Source: an uncultured Lachnospiraceae bacterium
GTDB lineage: Bacteria; Bacillota; Clostridia; Lachnospirales; Lachnospiraceae
NCBI GenBank assembly: GCA_947175055.1
Contig: CAMWLJ010000032.1
Location: 1-33,752 of the forward strand
Length of the DNA: 33,752 nucleotides
Reading direction: 5' to 3'
In this document: one piece after another, positions 25,518-33,752 of the stretch
Layout: each line of letters begins with the position of its first letter
Numbering within the stretch: position 1 is the first letter of the stretch
The notes under the pieces: generated by a model
What the model saw: only the letters and a program-made list of their open reading frames with translations
Told to the model about the DNA's origin: nothing
Databases searched by the model: none
Program-made: the position numbers and the translations under genes

Positions 25518-25844
25518 TCAGAAAATAAACTGTACAAGCAGCATATAGCAGACTGTACCGCCGGCGATCGACCAAAGCATTTGGTGTTTCCATAGATGCA
25601 GTCCCACTACAACAAGTATGGCAGCCAATTCTGGCAGACCGTGGCTGCCTGATAAGAAGCTGACATTTTTGAGACAGTAGACGACCAGCATACCGAAGAT
25701 GGCAGCCGGAAGCGCTTTTCCTAAATACTGTATGTACCCGGGGGTCGGCTTCCTGGAGGAAAACAGCAGGAAGGGCAGAAATCTTGTAGCCATGGTGCCG
25801 AGTGCACAGAGGGCGATGGTAATGACCTGTTGGGTTAATGTCAT
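25518..25844 (-). CDS. azlD: Branched-chain amino acid exporter small subunit AzlD
   Basis: A 108-residue membrane protein with about four hydrophobic segments, matching the AzlD family (TRFLPFLLF near the N terminus, [16 protein letters not shown] and [14 protein letters not shown] further on). With AzlC it forms a LIV-E type exporter of branched-chain amino acids or analogues. Its start overlaps the azlC stop by four bases in the usual ATGA arrangement, indicating translational coupling. It is the last gene of a two-gene operon, convergent with araC. Confidence 0.92.
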   Translation of the reverse strand: MTLTQQVITIALCALGTMATRFLPFLLFSSRKPTPGYIQYLGKALPAAIFGMLVVYCLKNVSFLSGSHGLPELAAILVVVGLHLWKHQMLWSIAGGTVCYMLLVQFIF

Positions 25845-26584
25845 ATCATGTCACCTGCCTTTTCAATTGGTTTGCGAAACAGGGTCAGCAGCAACAGGAT
25901 GCAGACCATTGTGGGGATCAGGAAGGAATCCGGTCCGCAGATAAGAAGGCAGACTACGGAGGCAAGTACACCGATAACAGCGGTATAGTGTTTCTTTTCT
26001 TTGAGCCATTGTTCGAGAAAGATGACGACGAACATTGCTGTCATGACAAAATCCAGTCCTTCCGTATTAAAGGAGATCAGAGAGCCCAATACGCCGCCAA
26101 GAGCAGCGCCCGTCACCCAGTAGATCTGATCGTACAGGGTCACAAAGAACATGAACCAGCCGCGGTCTACATCTTCGGGGATTTGAGCAGAGCAGTTGAT
26201 CGAAAAGCTCTCGTCGCACATGCCGAAAATAAGATAGATCTTTTTCAGGCCTGTACCCTTAAATTTATCCAGCATGGCGATTCCATAGAAAAGATGCCTG
26301 GCCTGTATCATCAATGCCATAATAAGGGTCTGCACCGGGGCAAAGGCAGAAAGCAGCATTTCCACCGCCACAAATTCCAGGGAGCCGCCGAAAATGGCCA
26401 TACTCATGAACAGGGGGTAGAGAAAGTTGAAACCGGATACATTCATGTAGACACCGTAGGTTATGCCCAGAAACCAGAATCCTGCAAAGATCGGAATGGT
26501 AGGCGGGAAAGCCTGTCGGGCGGCCTGTCGTATCTTTTGTCTGTTTTGTCTGGAAGATAGATTATCATAGGAATTGTTATTCAT
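25841..26584 (-). CDS. azlC: Branched-chain amino acid exporter large subunit AzlC
   Basis: A 247-residue membrane protein of the AzlC family. Conserved segments include [55 protein letters not shown] and [12 protein letters not shown]. The translation start ATG 26584 has GAGGTG six bases upstream on its strand; the frame continues upstream through the predicted promoter, so the longer version is unlikely. Substrate assignment to branched-chain amino acids follows the family and is not proven here. Confidence 0.94.
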   Translation of the reverse strand: MNNNSYDNLSSRQNRQKIRQAARQAFPPTIPIFAGFWFLGITYGVYMNVSGFNFLYPLFMSMAIFGGSLEFVAVEMLLSAFAPVQTLIMALMIQARHLFYGIAMLDKFKGTGLKKIYLIFGMCDESFSINCSAQIPEDVDRGWFMFFVTLYDQIYWVTGAALGGVLGSLISFNTEGLDFVMTAMFVVIFLEQWLKEKKHYTAVIGVLASVVCLLICGPDSFLIPTMVCILLLLTLFRKPIEKAGDMI

Positions 26585-26622
26585 AAGTACACCTCGGGGA
26601 TGGCAAGTTTGGCACTTTAGGT

Positions 26623-26651
26623 ATTTTAACATGGATTTTTGCAGGTTTCAA
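26623..26651 (-). promoter_or_regulatory. Sigma-A promoter of azlCD
   Basis: On the minus strand TTGAAA (26651-26646) and TAAAAT (26628-26623) have 17-base spacing, about 40 bases before azlC. Confidence 0.7.
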
Positions 26652-26725
26652 TTATGAGAACGGTTTAGATGAGCAGGGGCTAATATTCATGGTGCCATTT
26701 AAGGAGAGCTGAGTTATTTTGAATG

Positions 26726-26755
26726 TTGCGGAAAGATGACACTAACTGTTATAAT
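26726..26755 (+). promoter_or_regulatory. Promoter of the coiled-coil ABC transporter operon
   Basis: TTGCGG (26726-26731) and TATAAT (26750-26755) with 18-base spacing, 36 bases before the ATPase start. Confidence 0.55.
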
Positions 26756-26791
26756 GAAACTGCAAACCAGAGGAAAAGAAGGTATGGCAAG

Positions 26792-27496
26792 ATGAGTTCG
26801 TTTGTGGAATTTAAGGATGTGGGTAAGATATATCATATGGGTGAGGTCGACATCGAGGCGCTTAAGAATGTCAATTTTACCATCGAAAAGGGTGAGTTCT
26901 GTGTTGTGGTGGGTGCTTCCGGCGCGGGCAAGACGACGATCCTGAATATATTAGGGGGTATGGATGGTCTGACTTCCGGCCAGGTGTTATTGGACGGAAA
27001 CGAGATCTCTGCCTATAACAAAAAGCAGTTGACAGCTTACAGACGGTATGATATTGGATTCGTATTTCAGTTCTATAATCTGGTGCAGAATCTGACGGCT
27101 CTTGAGAATGTGGAGCTGGCGGCACAGATCTGCAAGAATCCTCTGGACGCCGGGACGGTGCTTGAGATGGTTGGTCTAAAGGAGCGGGAGAACAATTTTC
27201 CGGCGCAGCTTTCCGGCGGAGAGCAGCAGAGAGTAGCGATCGCCAGAGCACTGGCGAAGAATCCGAAGCTGTTGCTCTGTGATGAACCAACGGGTGCGCT
27301 GGATTATAACACCGGCAAGGCTGTCTTGAAACTTCTGCAGGATGCCTGCAGGAAGAAAGGAATGACAGTAGTAGTCATTACGCATAATCAGGCGTTGACT
27401 GCCATGGCTGACCGGGTCATCACGGTGAAGAGCGGGACTGTGTGGAAGATGGAGATGAATGAGCATATTGTTCCGGTAGAGGATATTGAGTGGTAG
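26792..27496 (+). CDS. ABC transporter ATP-binding protein, MacB/LolD-like
   Basis: A 234-residue ATPase of the FtsE/LolD/MacB class, which drives mechanotransmission-type permeases. It has Walker [11 protein letters not shown]-loop [10 protein letters not shown], signature [15 protein letters not shown], Walker [13 protein letters not shown] and switch His in VITHN. The frame opens at an ATG at 26723, but that lies before the predicted -10; ATG 26792, with AAGGT upstream, starts right at the conserved domain ([14 protein letters not shown]). It is followed 73 bases later by its FtsX-type permease. Substrate unknown. Confidence 0.93.
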   Translation: MSSFVEFKDVGKIYHMGEVDIEALKNVNFTIEKGEFCVVVGASGAGKTTILNILGGMDGLTSGQVLLDGNEISAYNKKQLTAYRRYDIGFVFQFYNLVQNLTALENVELAAQICKNPLDAGTVLEMVGLKERENNFPAQLSGGEQQRVAIARALAKNPKLLLCDEPTGALDYNTGKAVLKLLQDACRKKGMTVVVITHNQALTAMADRVITVKSGTVWKMEMNEHIVPVEDIEW

Positions 27497-27569
27497 AGTA
27501 TTGTAATGATCCGGTCTTAGGTAATGAAGACTGAACCGGTGCAGAATACTTATTGCAGGAGTCAGATCT

Positions 27570-30500
27570 ATGAGCAACGGAATGTTCAAAACAACGATCA
27601 GAGAGATAAAGGGAAGTCTTGGACGTTATATGGCGATTCTGGCGATCGTAATGCTGGGGGTAGGATTGTTCATGGGATTGAAGACGACTACTCCGGCTAT
27701 GATCATTACGGAGAACGACTATCTGGCCGAACAGGATTTCTTTGATTTTCGGCTGCTGTCCACGGTGGGATTTGATGAAGAGGCTGTGTCGGAAGTCTTG
27801 GCGTTGAATGAGATAGCTGATGTGGAAGGGGCAGTATCGGTTGACGTACTTTGTTCTTTCGGGGAAGGCAATGAGTCGGTCTATAAGATTCACACGCTGC
27901 CGGAGAAGATCAACCGGGTAGTAGTGACTGCGGGTAGAATGCCTGAGACTGCGGACGAATGTCTGCTGGATGCAGCTCTGTATGGGGAGGAAGCACTCGG
28001 CAGTCAGATCACCGTGACGGACAGTAATGAGGAAGATACATTGGAGATGTTTCAGGAGCGTACGTTTACGGCGGTGGGTATCGTGCGTTCTCCTTATTAT
28101 ATTAATTTTGAGCGGGGGACCACTTCGATCGGTGACGGCAAGATCACCGCGTTTCTTTATGTGCAGGAAGAGGCATTTGACTGTGATTATCTGACAGAAA
28201 TATATGCCACGACCAAGCTGAAATATAAAGTGTACACGGATGAGTATGAGGATTACATTGATGGATTGCAGGGGAAGATAGAGGACATCGCCCATGATCT
28301 CACTGTGAAGCGGTATGAATGGGTCATTGTGGAAGCGCAGGATAAGATTGAAGAGGCGCAGACAGAACTTGATGATAAAAGAACAGAGGCCAGGGAGGAA
28401 TTGGATGACGCCTGGCAGAAGATCCTGGATGGTGAGCAGGAACTTGCGGATGGGGAACAGGAGATCTTGGACGCTGAGAAGAAGATCGCAGACGGCGAGC
28501 AGGAGATCGCGGACGGGGAACAGGAACTGATAGACGGTGAGCAGGAGATCGCGGATGGCGAGAAAGAGATCGCGGAGAAAGAACCTGAACTTCTGGATGC
28601 AGAGAAGGAAGTCAGTCTTCATGAATGGGAGATTTTTGCCAATGGACAGGAGCTTCTGATTGCCAGAGATAAATTGGAACAGGGCAAGCGTGAGCTGGAG
28701 GAGAAGTCCGCCAAGCTGCATGAGCAGGAAGCGCAGGTACTTGAGAAAGAAGCAGAGCTGAAGGAGAAAGAAGCACAGCTGCGTGCCCAGTTGGAGGCTC
28801 TGCCCGGCCAAAAGGAAGAGCTGGAGAAGAAGGAAGCAGAGATCACGTCCGGACTGGAGCGGTTGGAGCAATGGTATGCTTATGCGCTTTCGCAGGCGCC
28901 GGATGAAGAGTCGCGGAATGCAGTTACGGCGGAATATGAACAGAAAAAAGCGGAACTTACGGCGGCGCTTGCACAGATTTTATCCATGAAAGCAGAGCTT
29001 GAACAGGGAATTGAGCAGGTGCAGAGTGGTCTGGCACAGATACAGGCAGGCCTGGCACAGATACAGGCGGGAAAAGGTGAATTTGAGGAAGGAAAACGTC
29101 AGATCACAGAGGCAATGGAGGAGATTGCCTTTCAGGAGCAGCTTCTTTTGGAAGCGGAGGCAGAGCTTATGTCTGCCGAGGAACAGGTAAAGCAGGCCCG
29201 GAACGAACTGGAGGATGGAAAGGCGAAACTTGCACAGGCGAAGCTTGATTTAGAAGAGGGCAGAGCCGAATTGGAACAGGGCAAGCTTGATCTGGCGCAG
29301 GCCAGAAGGGATGTGGCAGATGCGAAGGTGGAGCTGGCAGAAGGAAAGGAAGATCTGGAGGAAGGAAAAGCCGAGCTTGCAGATGCAAGAATAGAATACG
29401 CGGATGCGGAGAATGAATTTGAGGAAGAGGTCGCGGATGCGCAGCGTAAGATTGATGATGCGCGAGAAGAACTGGCTAAGATCGGGGAGCCGGATGATTA
29501 TGTGTTGACCAGGGATACGAATATCGGTTATGCCTGTTATGAGAGTGATTCCAGTATTGTTGCGGCTATCGCCAATGTATTTCCCGTATTTTTCTTCCTG
29601 GTGGCGGCGTTGATCTGTATGACGACTATGAACCGGATGGTGGAGGAGCAGAGAACCCAGATCGGTGTGTTAAAGGCTTTGGGATACGGTAATGCAGCGA
29701 TCATGGGAAAATATCTGTTTTATGCCGGTTCGGCAGCGACAGTCGGTGCAGTGTTTGGCTGTGTGGTCGGTACATGGCTGTTTCCGCGTGTTATCTGGAT
29801 GGGATACGGCATTATGTACAGCATGGGTGACATTCAGTATTATTTTGATATTCCGATGGCTCTGCTTTCGCTTGCGGCAGCGCTTTTGTGTTCCATGGGG
29901 GCTGCATATTTTTCCTGCAGACATGAACTGCAGGGGGTGCCGGCCGGCCTGATTCGCCCGAAATCGCCAAGAAGCGGGAAACGCATCTTCTTAGAAAGAA
30001 TCCCGCTGATCTGGAGCCGGCTGAAATTTCTGCACAAGGTTTCAATCAGAAATATTATACGGTATAAGAAACGGTTCTTTATGATGATCCTGGGAATAAG
30101 CGGCTGTACCGCGCTTCTCCTTACCGGATTTGGTGTCAAGGATTCGGTGACGAATGTGGCAGATATGCAGTACGGTGAAGTGCAGACCTATGATATCGGG
30201 ATTACTTATTCAGATAGGATACAGGATTCGGATCGGGAGGAAATGCTGCGGAGGGCAGGAGATCTGCTGGCGCAGACGACATACCACCACGAAGAGAGTG
30301 TGGAGCTTGAATTTGGCGGAAAAGTTAAATCCATTTATTTGGAAGTGCCGGAGGATGTGGAAGAAATGGGAACATTTCTGAATCTGCATACGACGGCGGG
30401 AGAATCCATTGCTTATCCTGGCGAGGGAGAGGCAGTACTGACAGAGAAAGTGGCGAAGAATCTGGGGATACGAGTAGGAGATCAGGTAGTCTTCCGGGAT

Positions 30501-31154
30501 AATGACAGGAATAGCTTCACGGTGCGGATAGCAGGGCTGTGCGAGAATTTTGTCTATAATTATATCTACATTAGTAAGGAGACCTATACCGGGCAGAGGG
30601 GTGTAGAGCCGGAATATAAGAGCGCATACACATTGGTGCAAGACGGTGTGGACGTTCATGAGGCAGCAGCAGTGTTATCAGATATGGATAACGTGCTGGC
30701 GGTCTCTGTCACGGTAGATATGCGGCAGCGTATCGCGACTATGATGGAGAGTATGGACTATATTGTATTCCTGATCATTGCCTGTGCCGGGTGCCTTGCC
30801 TTTATCGTGCTGTACAACTTGACGAACATCAATATCACGGAACGCATTCGGGAGATCGCGACGATCAAGGTCTTAGGGTTTTATGCCAGGGAGACGGCTG
30901 ATTATGTATTCAGGGAAAATCTGGTTCTGACTGCTATGGGAGCAGTGGTAGGACTTATTCTTGGAAAAGGACTACACAGTTTTGTCATGTATGAGATCAA
31001 TATTGATATGATCTCTTTTAAAACTATGGTCGCTCCGCTCAGCTATTTGTGGAGTCTGCTGCTCACTTTTGTCTTTGCCATGCTGGTGAACGGAGTGATG
31101 TACTTTAAGTTGGAGAAGATCAATATGGCGGAGTCGCTTAAGTCCATAGAATAA
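27570..31154 (+). CDS. FtsX-like ABC permease with very large extracellular coiled coil
   Basis: A 1194-residue permease. The order is one membrane segment near residues 15-37, an extracellular domain (about 40-250), a very long coiled coil (about 251-641), then three membrane segments of the first FtsX domain (about 667-790, with MTTMNRMVEEQRTQIGVLKALGYG). A second extracellular domain (about 850-1050) and a second FtsX domain (about 1060-1185, with TERIREIATIKVLGFY) follow. The coil has two heptad-rich arms of nearly equal length (251-440 and 455-641) around QAPDEES, suggesting an antiparallel hairpin. The ATG at 27570 follows AGGAG. The upstream ATPase is its partner. Substrate unknown; such permeases often move peptides or lipids or signal across the membrane, and this one could contact the wall through its coil. 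Confidence 0.9.
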   Translation: MSNGMFKTTIREIKGSLGRYMAILAIVMLGVGLFMGLKTTTPAMIITENDYLAEQDFFDFRLLSTVGFDEEAVSEVLALNEIADVEGAVSVDVLCSFGEGNESVYKIHTLPEKINRVVVTAGRMPETADECLLDAALYGEEALGSQITVTDSNEEDTLEMFQERTFTAVGIVRSPYYINFERGTTSIGDGKITAFLYVQEEAFDCDYLTEIYATTKLKYKVYTDEYEDYIDGLQGKIEDIAHDLTVKRYEWVIVEAQDKIEEAQTELDDKRTEAREELDDAWQKILDGEQELADGEQEILDAEKKIADGEQEIADGEQELIDGEQEIADGEKEIAEKEPELLDAEKEVSLHEWEIFANGQELLIARDKLEQGKRELEEKSAKLHEQEAQVLEKEAELKEKEAQLRAQLEALPGQKEELEKKEAEITSGLERLEQWYAYALSQAPDEESRNAVTAEYEQKKAELTAALAQILSMKAELEQGIEQVQSGLAQIQAGLAQIQAGKGEFEEGKRQITEAMEEIAFQEQLLLEAEAELMSAEEQVKQARNELEDGKAKLAQAKLDLEEGRAELEQGKLDLAQARRDVADAKVELAEGKEDLEEGKAELADARIEYADAENEFEEEVADAQRKIDDAREELAKIGEPDDYVLTRDTNIGYACYESDSSIVAAIANVFPVFFFLVAALICMTTMNRMVEEQRTQIGVLKALGYGNAAIMGKYLFYAGSAATVGAVFGCVVGTWLFPRVIWMGYGIMYSMGDIQYYFDIPMALLSLAAALLCSMGAAYFSCRHELQGVPAGLIRPKSPRSGKRIFLERIPLIWSRLKFLHKVSIRNIIRYKKRFFMMILGISGCTALLLTGFGVKDSVTNVADMQYGEVQTYDIGITYSDRIQDSDREEMLRRAGDLLAQTTYHHEESVELEFGGKVKSIYLEVPEDVEEMGTFLNLHTTAGESIAYPGEGEAVLTEKVAKNLGIRVGDQVVFRDNDRNSFTVRIAGLCENFVYNYIYISKETYTGQRGVEPEYKSAYTLVQDGVDVHEAAAVLSDMDNVLAVSVTVDMRQRIATMMESMDYIVFLIIACAGCLAFIVLYNLTNINITERIREIATIKVLGFYARETADYVFRENLVLTAMGAVVGLILGKGLHSFVMYEINIDMISFKTMVAPLSYLWSLLLTFVFAMLVNGVMYFKLEKINMAESLKSIE
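28428..28616 (+). repeat. Nine tandem 21-base units encoding heptads in the coiled coil
   Basis: Nine units of 21 bases encode heptads such as DGEQELA, DGEQEIL, DAEKKIA and DGEKEIA (residues 287-349 of the permease). Units are similar but not identical, with many third-position differences. Confidence 0.8.
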
Positions 31155-31178
31155 GGAATGTCGCATAGATTTGGTTTG

Positions 31179-31207
31179 TTGAAACTGCAGCGTGTAAATA
31201 GTATACT
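31179..31207 (+). promoter_or_regulatory. Promoter upstream of the DUF6440 gene
   Basis: TTGAAA (31179-31184) and TATACT (31202-31207) with 17-base spacing. It lies about 130 bases before the start codon. Confidence 0.65.
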
Positions 31208-31223
31208 ATAACAGATTAAAAAT

Positions 31224-31255
31224 GAGAGGGAAATATTTGAGCTAACTCTCTTTTT
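31224..31255 (+). terminator. Weak promoter-proximal terminator or end of the ABC operon
   Basis: GAGAG (31224-31228) pairs with CTCTC (31246-31250) around a 17-base loop, directly followed by TTTTT. It lies about 10 bases downstream of the predicted start from the TTGAAA/TATACT promoter, so it could attenuate that transcript or end readthrough from the permease gene. Confidence 0.35.
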
Positions 31256-31338
31256 AGTCCTCCCTTTTGCGAAAAGTGTACTTGCTGAATGTACTACTAT
31301 TTGCATAAGATGAGTTGGGATTGACAGGAGGAAAACTT

Positions 31339-31503
31339 ATGGATCGATTTAAAAAAATTTATGATCAGGGAATGTTAGAAGTTCTTGAAATTTGGGTCGA
31401 TGTAGAGACGGGCGTAAACTATGTGTTTCGCAGGAGCGGGAATGCAGGAGGTTTAACGCCGCTACTTGATAAAGAAGGAAAGCCGGTAATAACACCACAG
31501 TAG
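31339..31503 (+). CDS. DUF6440 family small protein
   Basis: A 54-residue soluble protein with the family pattern FKKIYDQGMLEVLEIWVD, then TGVNYVFRRSGNAGG and LTPLLDKEGKPVI. This matches DUF6440, a small family widespread in Firmicutes without an assigned role. The frame opens 24 bases earlier, but ATG 31339 after AGGAGG (31326-31331) is clear. Confidence 0.82.
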   Translation: MDRFKKIYDQGMLEVLEIWVDVETGVNYVFRRSGNAGGLTPLLDKEGKPVITPQ

Positions 31504-31614
31504 TAAATTTGTGAAACACTTTTTCAAAAGGGAGACGTATGATAAAAAGTAGATAAGTCATTGCTCTTGCACGTAAACAGGGGCAGCATAGTTTGTAGAA
31601 AGGATATTACCGGT

Positions 31615-31983
31615 ATGGGATGTTTGGGAAATTTAATCTGGTTTTTTTGTGGAGGGATCTTGCAGGGACTGTCATGGACACTTGCCGGTCTGCTGTGGTG
31701 TATAACGATCATCGGTATTCCGATTGGCCGACAGTGCTTTAAATTTGCTTCCGTGGCGTTCTTTCCTTTTGGAAAGGAAGTACAATATGGCGGTGGGACC
31801 ATATCGCTGCTGGCGAATATCGTGTGGCTGATCGTCAGCGGGATTCCACTGGCAGTGGGTGCGACAGTGAATGGTCTGCTGCTTTGTATAACGATCATCG
31901 GTATCCCTTTTGGCCTGCAGTGTTTTAAGATCGCAAAACTTGCACTGATGCCGTTTGGTGCGACGATCGTGAGAAATAGTTGA
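31615..31983 (+). CDS. YccF domain membrane protein
   Basis: A 122-residue membrane protein with two copies of the YccF motif: LLWCITIIGIPIGRQCFKFA with FFPFG, then LLLCITIIGIPFGLQCFKIA with LMPFG. Two hydrophobic segments precede the copies (NLIWFFCGGILQGLSWTLAG and LLANIVWLIVSGIPLAVGA). The family is widespread and its function is unknown. The start ATG 31615 has AAAGGA about ten bases upstream; the frame extends to 31561 without a better start. A 19-base stretch is identical in both copies, showing internal duplication. Confidence 0.85.
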   Translation: MGCLGNLIWFFCGGILQGLSWTLAGLLWCITIIGIPIGRQCFKFASVAFFPFGKEVQYGGGTISLLANIVWLIVSGIPLAVGATVNGLLLCITIIGIPFGLQCFKIAKLALMPFGATIVRNS

Positions 31984-32194
31984 GCATGTGAAACAGCTGA
32001 TCATGTGTGGCCGAATGGGGCAGTATATTTTTCATGCGCGGAAACTATCTTTTTGTTGACTGGCAGCGTTATATTGATAGAAAGAGCATTTCAGGAGATG
32101 AAATACAGAAGCAGGATGCACGAATAGAAGGCAAAGGTAGAATGCAGAAACAGAGTGCAAGGGCCAGTACTTACAAAGTGAGGGGATGTCCGGT

Positions 32195-32706
32195 ATGGAC
32201 AGAGATTTCTTGCTTGTGCAGAAGATGCGCATGGGAGACGAAAAGGCGATTGAGATTTTTGTGGAAAAATATTATCCGCGGATCTTGTCCTATTGTCAGG
32301 TACATATCGGGGATCATGGTTATGCGGAGGATATGACGCAGGAAACTTTTGAGCGGTTTTTCGGTCGTTGAAGCAGTATAAGCATTATGGAAAGGCGGCG
32401 AATTATCTGTATGTGATCGCTGCCAACGCATGTAATGACTATCACAGGAAGTATAAGGAGATCGTGACTGAGACGATGCCGGAGCAGGTGGATATGCGTG
32501 CGGACAAGGCAGAGGAACGGTTGGATGTGCAGATGGCTTTTAAGCGGCTGCCGGAGGAGGTGCTTGAAGTTGCTGTGCTCTATTTTCTGCAGGAACAGAA
32601 GCAAAAGGATATCGCGGTGATGCTGGGAATCGGGCTGCCGCTTGTAAAGTACAGGATCAGACGGGCACGGGAATTGCTGGCCGGGTATTTGGGAGACGGG
32701 GGATAA
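32195..32706 (+). pseudogene. ECF-type sigma factor gene broken by a one-base frameshift
   Basis: Region 2 of a sigma-70 family protein is read from ATG 32195 (MDRDFLLVQKMRMGDEKAIE, YYPRILSYCQVHIGD, YAEDMTQETFERFF) to a stop at 32369-32371. The rest continues in the -1 frame: RSLKQYKHYGKAANYLYVIA, then region 4 with QEQKQKDIAVMLGIGLPLVKYRIRRARELL, to 32706. Joining the two parts at the T-run 32357-32361 gives an uninterrupted ETFERFFRSLKQYKHYGK, the normal ECF region-2 sequence, so one T appears to be missing. This may be a real inactivating mutation, a sequencing error or phase variation. The site G-TTT-TTC is not an ideal -1 slippery heptamer. GAGGGG (32180-32185) lies nine bases before the ATG. 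No anti-sigma gene is adjacent. Confidence 0.8.
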
Positions 32707-32756
32707 TGTTTTCCTGCATAACGGCCGCCTTGAAGTGCTATAGTTAACGATATTAG

Positions 32757-32823
32757 AAATTTCGTTTTCGGCCTTGCAGGAGCTACCTTATATGGCTCCT
32801 GCAAGAGCTGGAAACAGAAATTT
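32757..32823 (+). other. Long hairpin in the gap before the methyltransferase gene
   Basis: CTTGCAGGAGC (32773-32783) pairs perfectly with GCTCCTGCAAG (32795-32805) around an 11-base loop. Outside it, AAATTTC (32757-32763) pairs with GAAATTT (32817-32823), and the sequence between is partly complementary. No T-run follows on either strand, so it is not a standard terminator. Confidence 0.55.
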
Positions 32824-32928
32824 GTTATGCCACTTACTATATATTTAAGGAAAGTGACGAGTGCTAGACAAGCAGTCAGAAAGCGAAGAAGAAAGACAGG
32901 ATTGATCAAAAACGGAAGGAGAATTATT

Positions 32929-33690
32929 ATGGCCAGTGTATACGACAGGGCGGATATTTATGATCTGCTGGAGGATGAAAGCAGATACGAGGCATACAGA
33001 AAACATTGGGAGATTGTATTGCAGGACAAACCGGTGAAAACGTTTCTGGATGTGAGCATCGGTTCCGGTAATGTGACGTTGCCGTTGGCGGAGCTGGGCG
33101 TTCGTCTGTACGGTTCCGATCTGAGCGAGACGATGTTAGCGCGGTGCAGGCAAAAGGCACAGAAGAAAAATGTGGATATAGAAGTGAAGTGCTGCGATTT
33201 CCGCTCGGTTTCCGAACAGTTTTCGGAGAGATTTGACTGTGTCGCCAGCACGGGAAATTCGCTGCCTTATGTGAGCAATGAAGATGTCCTGGCGACGCTT
33301 GGGCAGATGGACCGGCTGGTAAACCCGGGCGGGTATCTGTATTTTGACGTGCGAAACTGGGATAAGATCCTGCGGGAGCGGAACAGATTCTATCTGTACA
33401 ACCCGTTTTTTGACGGGGATACGAGGGTCAATCTGATCCAGGTGTGGGATTATCACGAAGACGATTCGATGACGTTCCACCTGCTCTATACTTTTGAGAA
33501 GGACAACAGGATCTTCCAAAAGGAGAAATTCGAGGAGCATTACATTCCGGTCAAAAGAGAACTGCTGTTGCATAAGCTGAAGGAACTGCGCTATGAAGAT
33601 ATTAAGATCATGAACTTTCCGGCGTGTGTGCAGAGGGAGGATGTGGATGAGGCAGACTGGTATTGCGTGATCGCGAGGAAGGGCGAGTGA
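32929..33690 (+). CDS. Class I SAM-dependent methyltransferase
   Basis: A 253-residue Rossmann-fold methyltransferase. SAM-binding motif I is TFLDVSIGSGNVTLPLAELG, motif II is LYGSDLSETML, and the later segments FDCVASTGNSLPYV and LVNPGGYLYFDVRN fit the class. The substrate cannot be inferred; the C-terminal part (YEDIKIMNFPACVQREDVDEADWYCVIARK) is typical of small-molecule methyltransferases. The frame is open from 32827, but ATG 32929 with GGAAGGAG shortly upstream is the obvious start. It lies 222 bases after the broken sigma gene. Confidence 0.87.
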   Translation: MASVYDRADIYDLLEDESRYEAYRKHWEIVLQDKPVKTFLDVSIGSGNVTLPLAELGVRLYGSDLSETMLARCRQKAQKKNVDIEVKCCDFRSVSEQFSERFDCVASTGNSLPYVSNEDVLATLGQMDRLVNPGGYLYFDVRNWDKILRERNRFYLYNPFFDGDTRVNLIQVWDYHEDDSMTFHLLYTFEKDNRIFQKEKFEEHYIPVKRELLLHKLKELRYEDIKIMNFPACVQREDVDEADWYCVIARKGE

Positions 33691-33752
33691 TATTTCATTA
33701 TAATCAAAACTATAATCAAAAAGATCTGATATTGGAGAACCTCTGCGGTCTG

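Noticed and set aside
25838-26560. 240-codon plus-strand frame
   Set aside because: Antisense to azlC; hydrophilic low-complexity sequence with no family match.
28428-28616. CRISPR-like array
   Set aside because: The 21-base units are contiguous, in frame and coding, with no spacers.
27420-28871. 483-codon open frame on the minus strand with Leu-rich protein
   Set aside because: It is the complement of the heptad repeats of the coiled-coil permease; its Leu-rich composition is an artefact and no ribosome site or known domain is present.
32007-32336. 110-codon plus-strand frame before and over the sigma gene
   Set aside because: Overlaps the conserved region 2 of the sigma factor in another frame and has no plausible ribosome site or domain.
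32351-32365. Programmed -1 frameshift in the sigma gene
   Set aside because: The sequence G-TTT-TTC does not fit the X-XXY-YYZ heptamer, and I see no obvious downstream stimulatory hairpin, so a missing base is simpler.

Overview
The window looks like a chromosomal segment of an anaerobic, endospore-forming Firmicute of the class Clostridia, most likely a Lachnospiraceae member. The reasons are the murA-ftsQ-ftsZ-spoIIGA-sigE-sigG-ylmC-nrdR neighbourhood, strong GGAGG Shine-Dalgarno sites, frequent GTG/TTG starts, and families common in Lachnospiraceae (DUF5688, DUF6440, YccF, FtsX-type permeases with very large coiled-coil insertions). I see no rRNA, CRISPR array, insertion sequence or prophage. 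There is one tRNA gene.

Bases 1-8175 are the division and sporulation core. A 5'-truncated murA is followed by ftsQ (divIB), then ftsZ with its own promoter and a TTG start. After a terminator comes the spoIIGA-sigE pair, which overlaps a candidate Spo0A-controlled promoter. sigG follows but is inverted, convergent with sigE. A zinc-ribbon/SH3 membrane protein, the PRC-barrel sporulation protein YlmC and the regulator NrdR come next. YlmC's ribosome site lies in a strong hairpin. NrdR has a textbook sigma-A promoter.

Bases 8200-16730 are housekeeping and metabolism: a small membrane protein, a YqeG phosphatase behind a highly structured leader, the shikimate genes aroE-aroK-aroQ, efp, a DUF5688 protein, tRNA-Arg(CCG), a two-SH3 membrane protein, a helical protein of unknown function, and gdhA with repeated TTGTA/TACAA half-sites near its promoter.

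Bases 16780-20142 form a visibly AT-richer operon: an ECF-type sigma factor, an overlapping multi-pass membrane protein in the anti-sigma position, an ABC ATPase and an ABC-2 permease. The permease is preceded by a small repeat that carries the ribosome-binding site; a related copy precedes aroQ. Bases 20166-26651 hold a lone eutH, a DUF2461 protein, a GH31 glycosidase divergent from an AraC regulator, and azlCD.

Bases 26726-33690 hold an ABC ATPase with a 1194-residue FtsX-like permease carrying a roughly 390-residue extracellular coiled coil, a DUF6440 protein, a YccF protein, an ECF sigma gene broken by a one-base frameshift, and a SAM-dependent methyltransferase. The observations most worth following up are the coiled-coil permease, the ribosome-site-bearing repeats, the structured leaders of ylmC and yqeG, the inverted sigG, and the frameshifted sigma factor.
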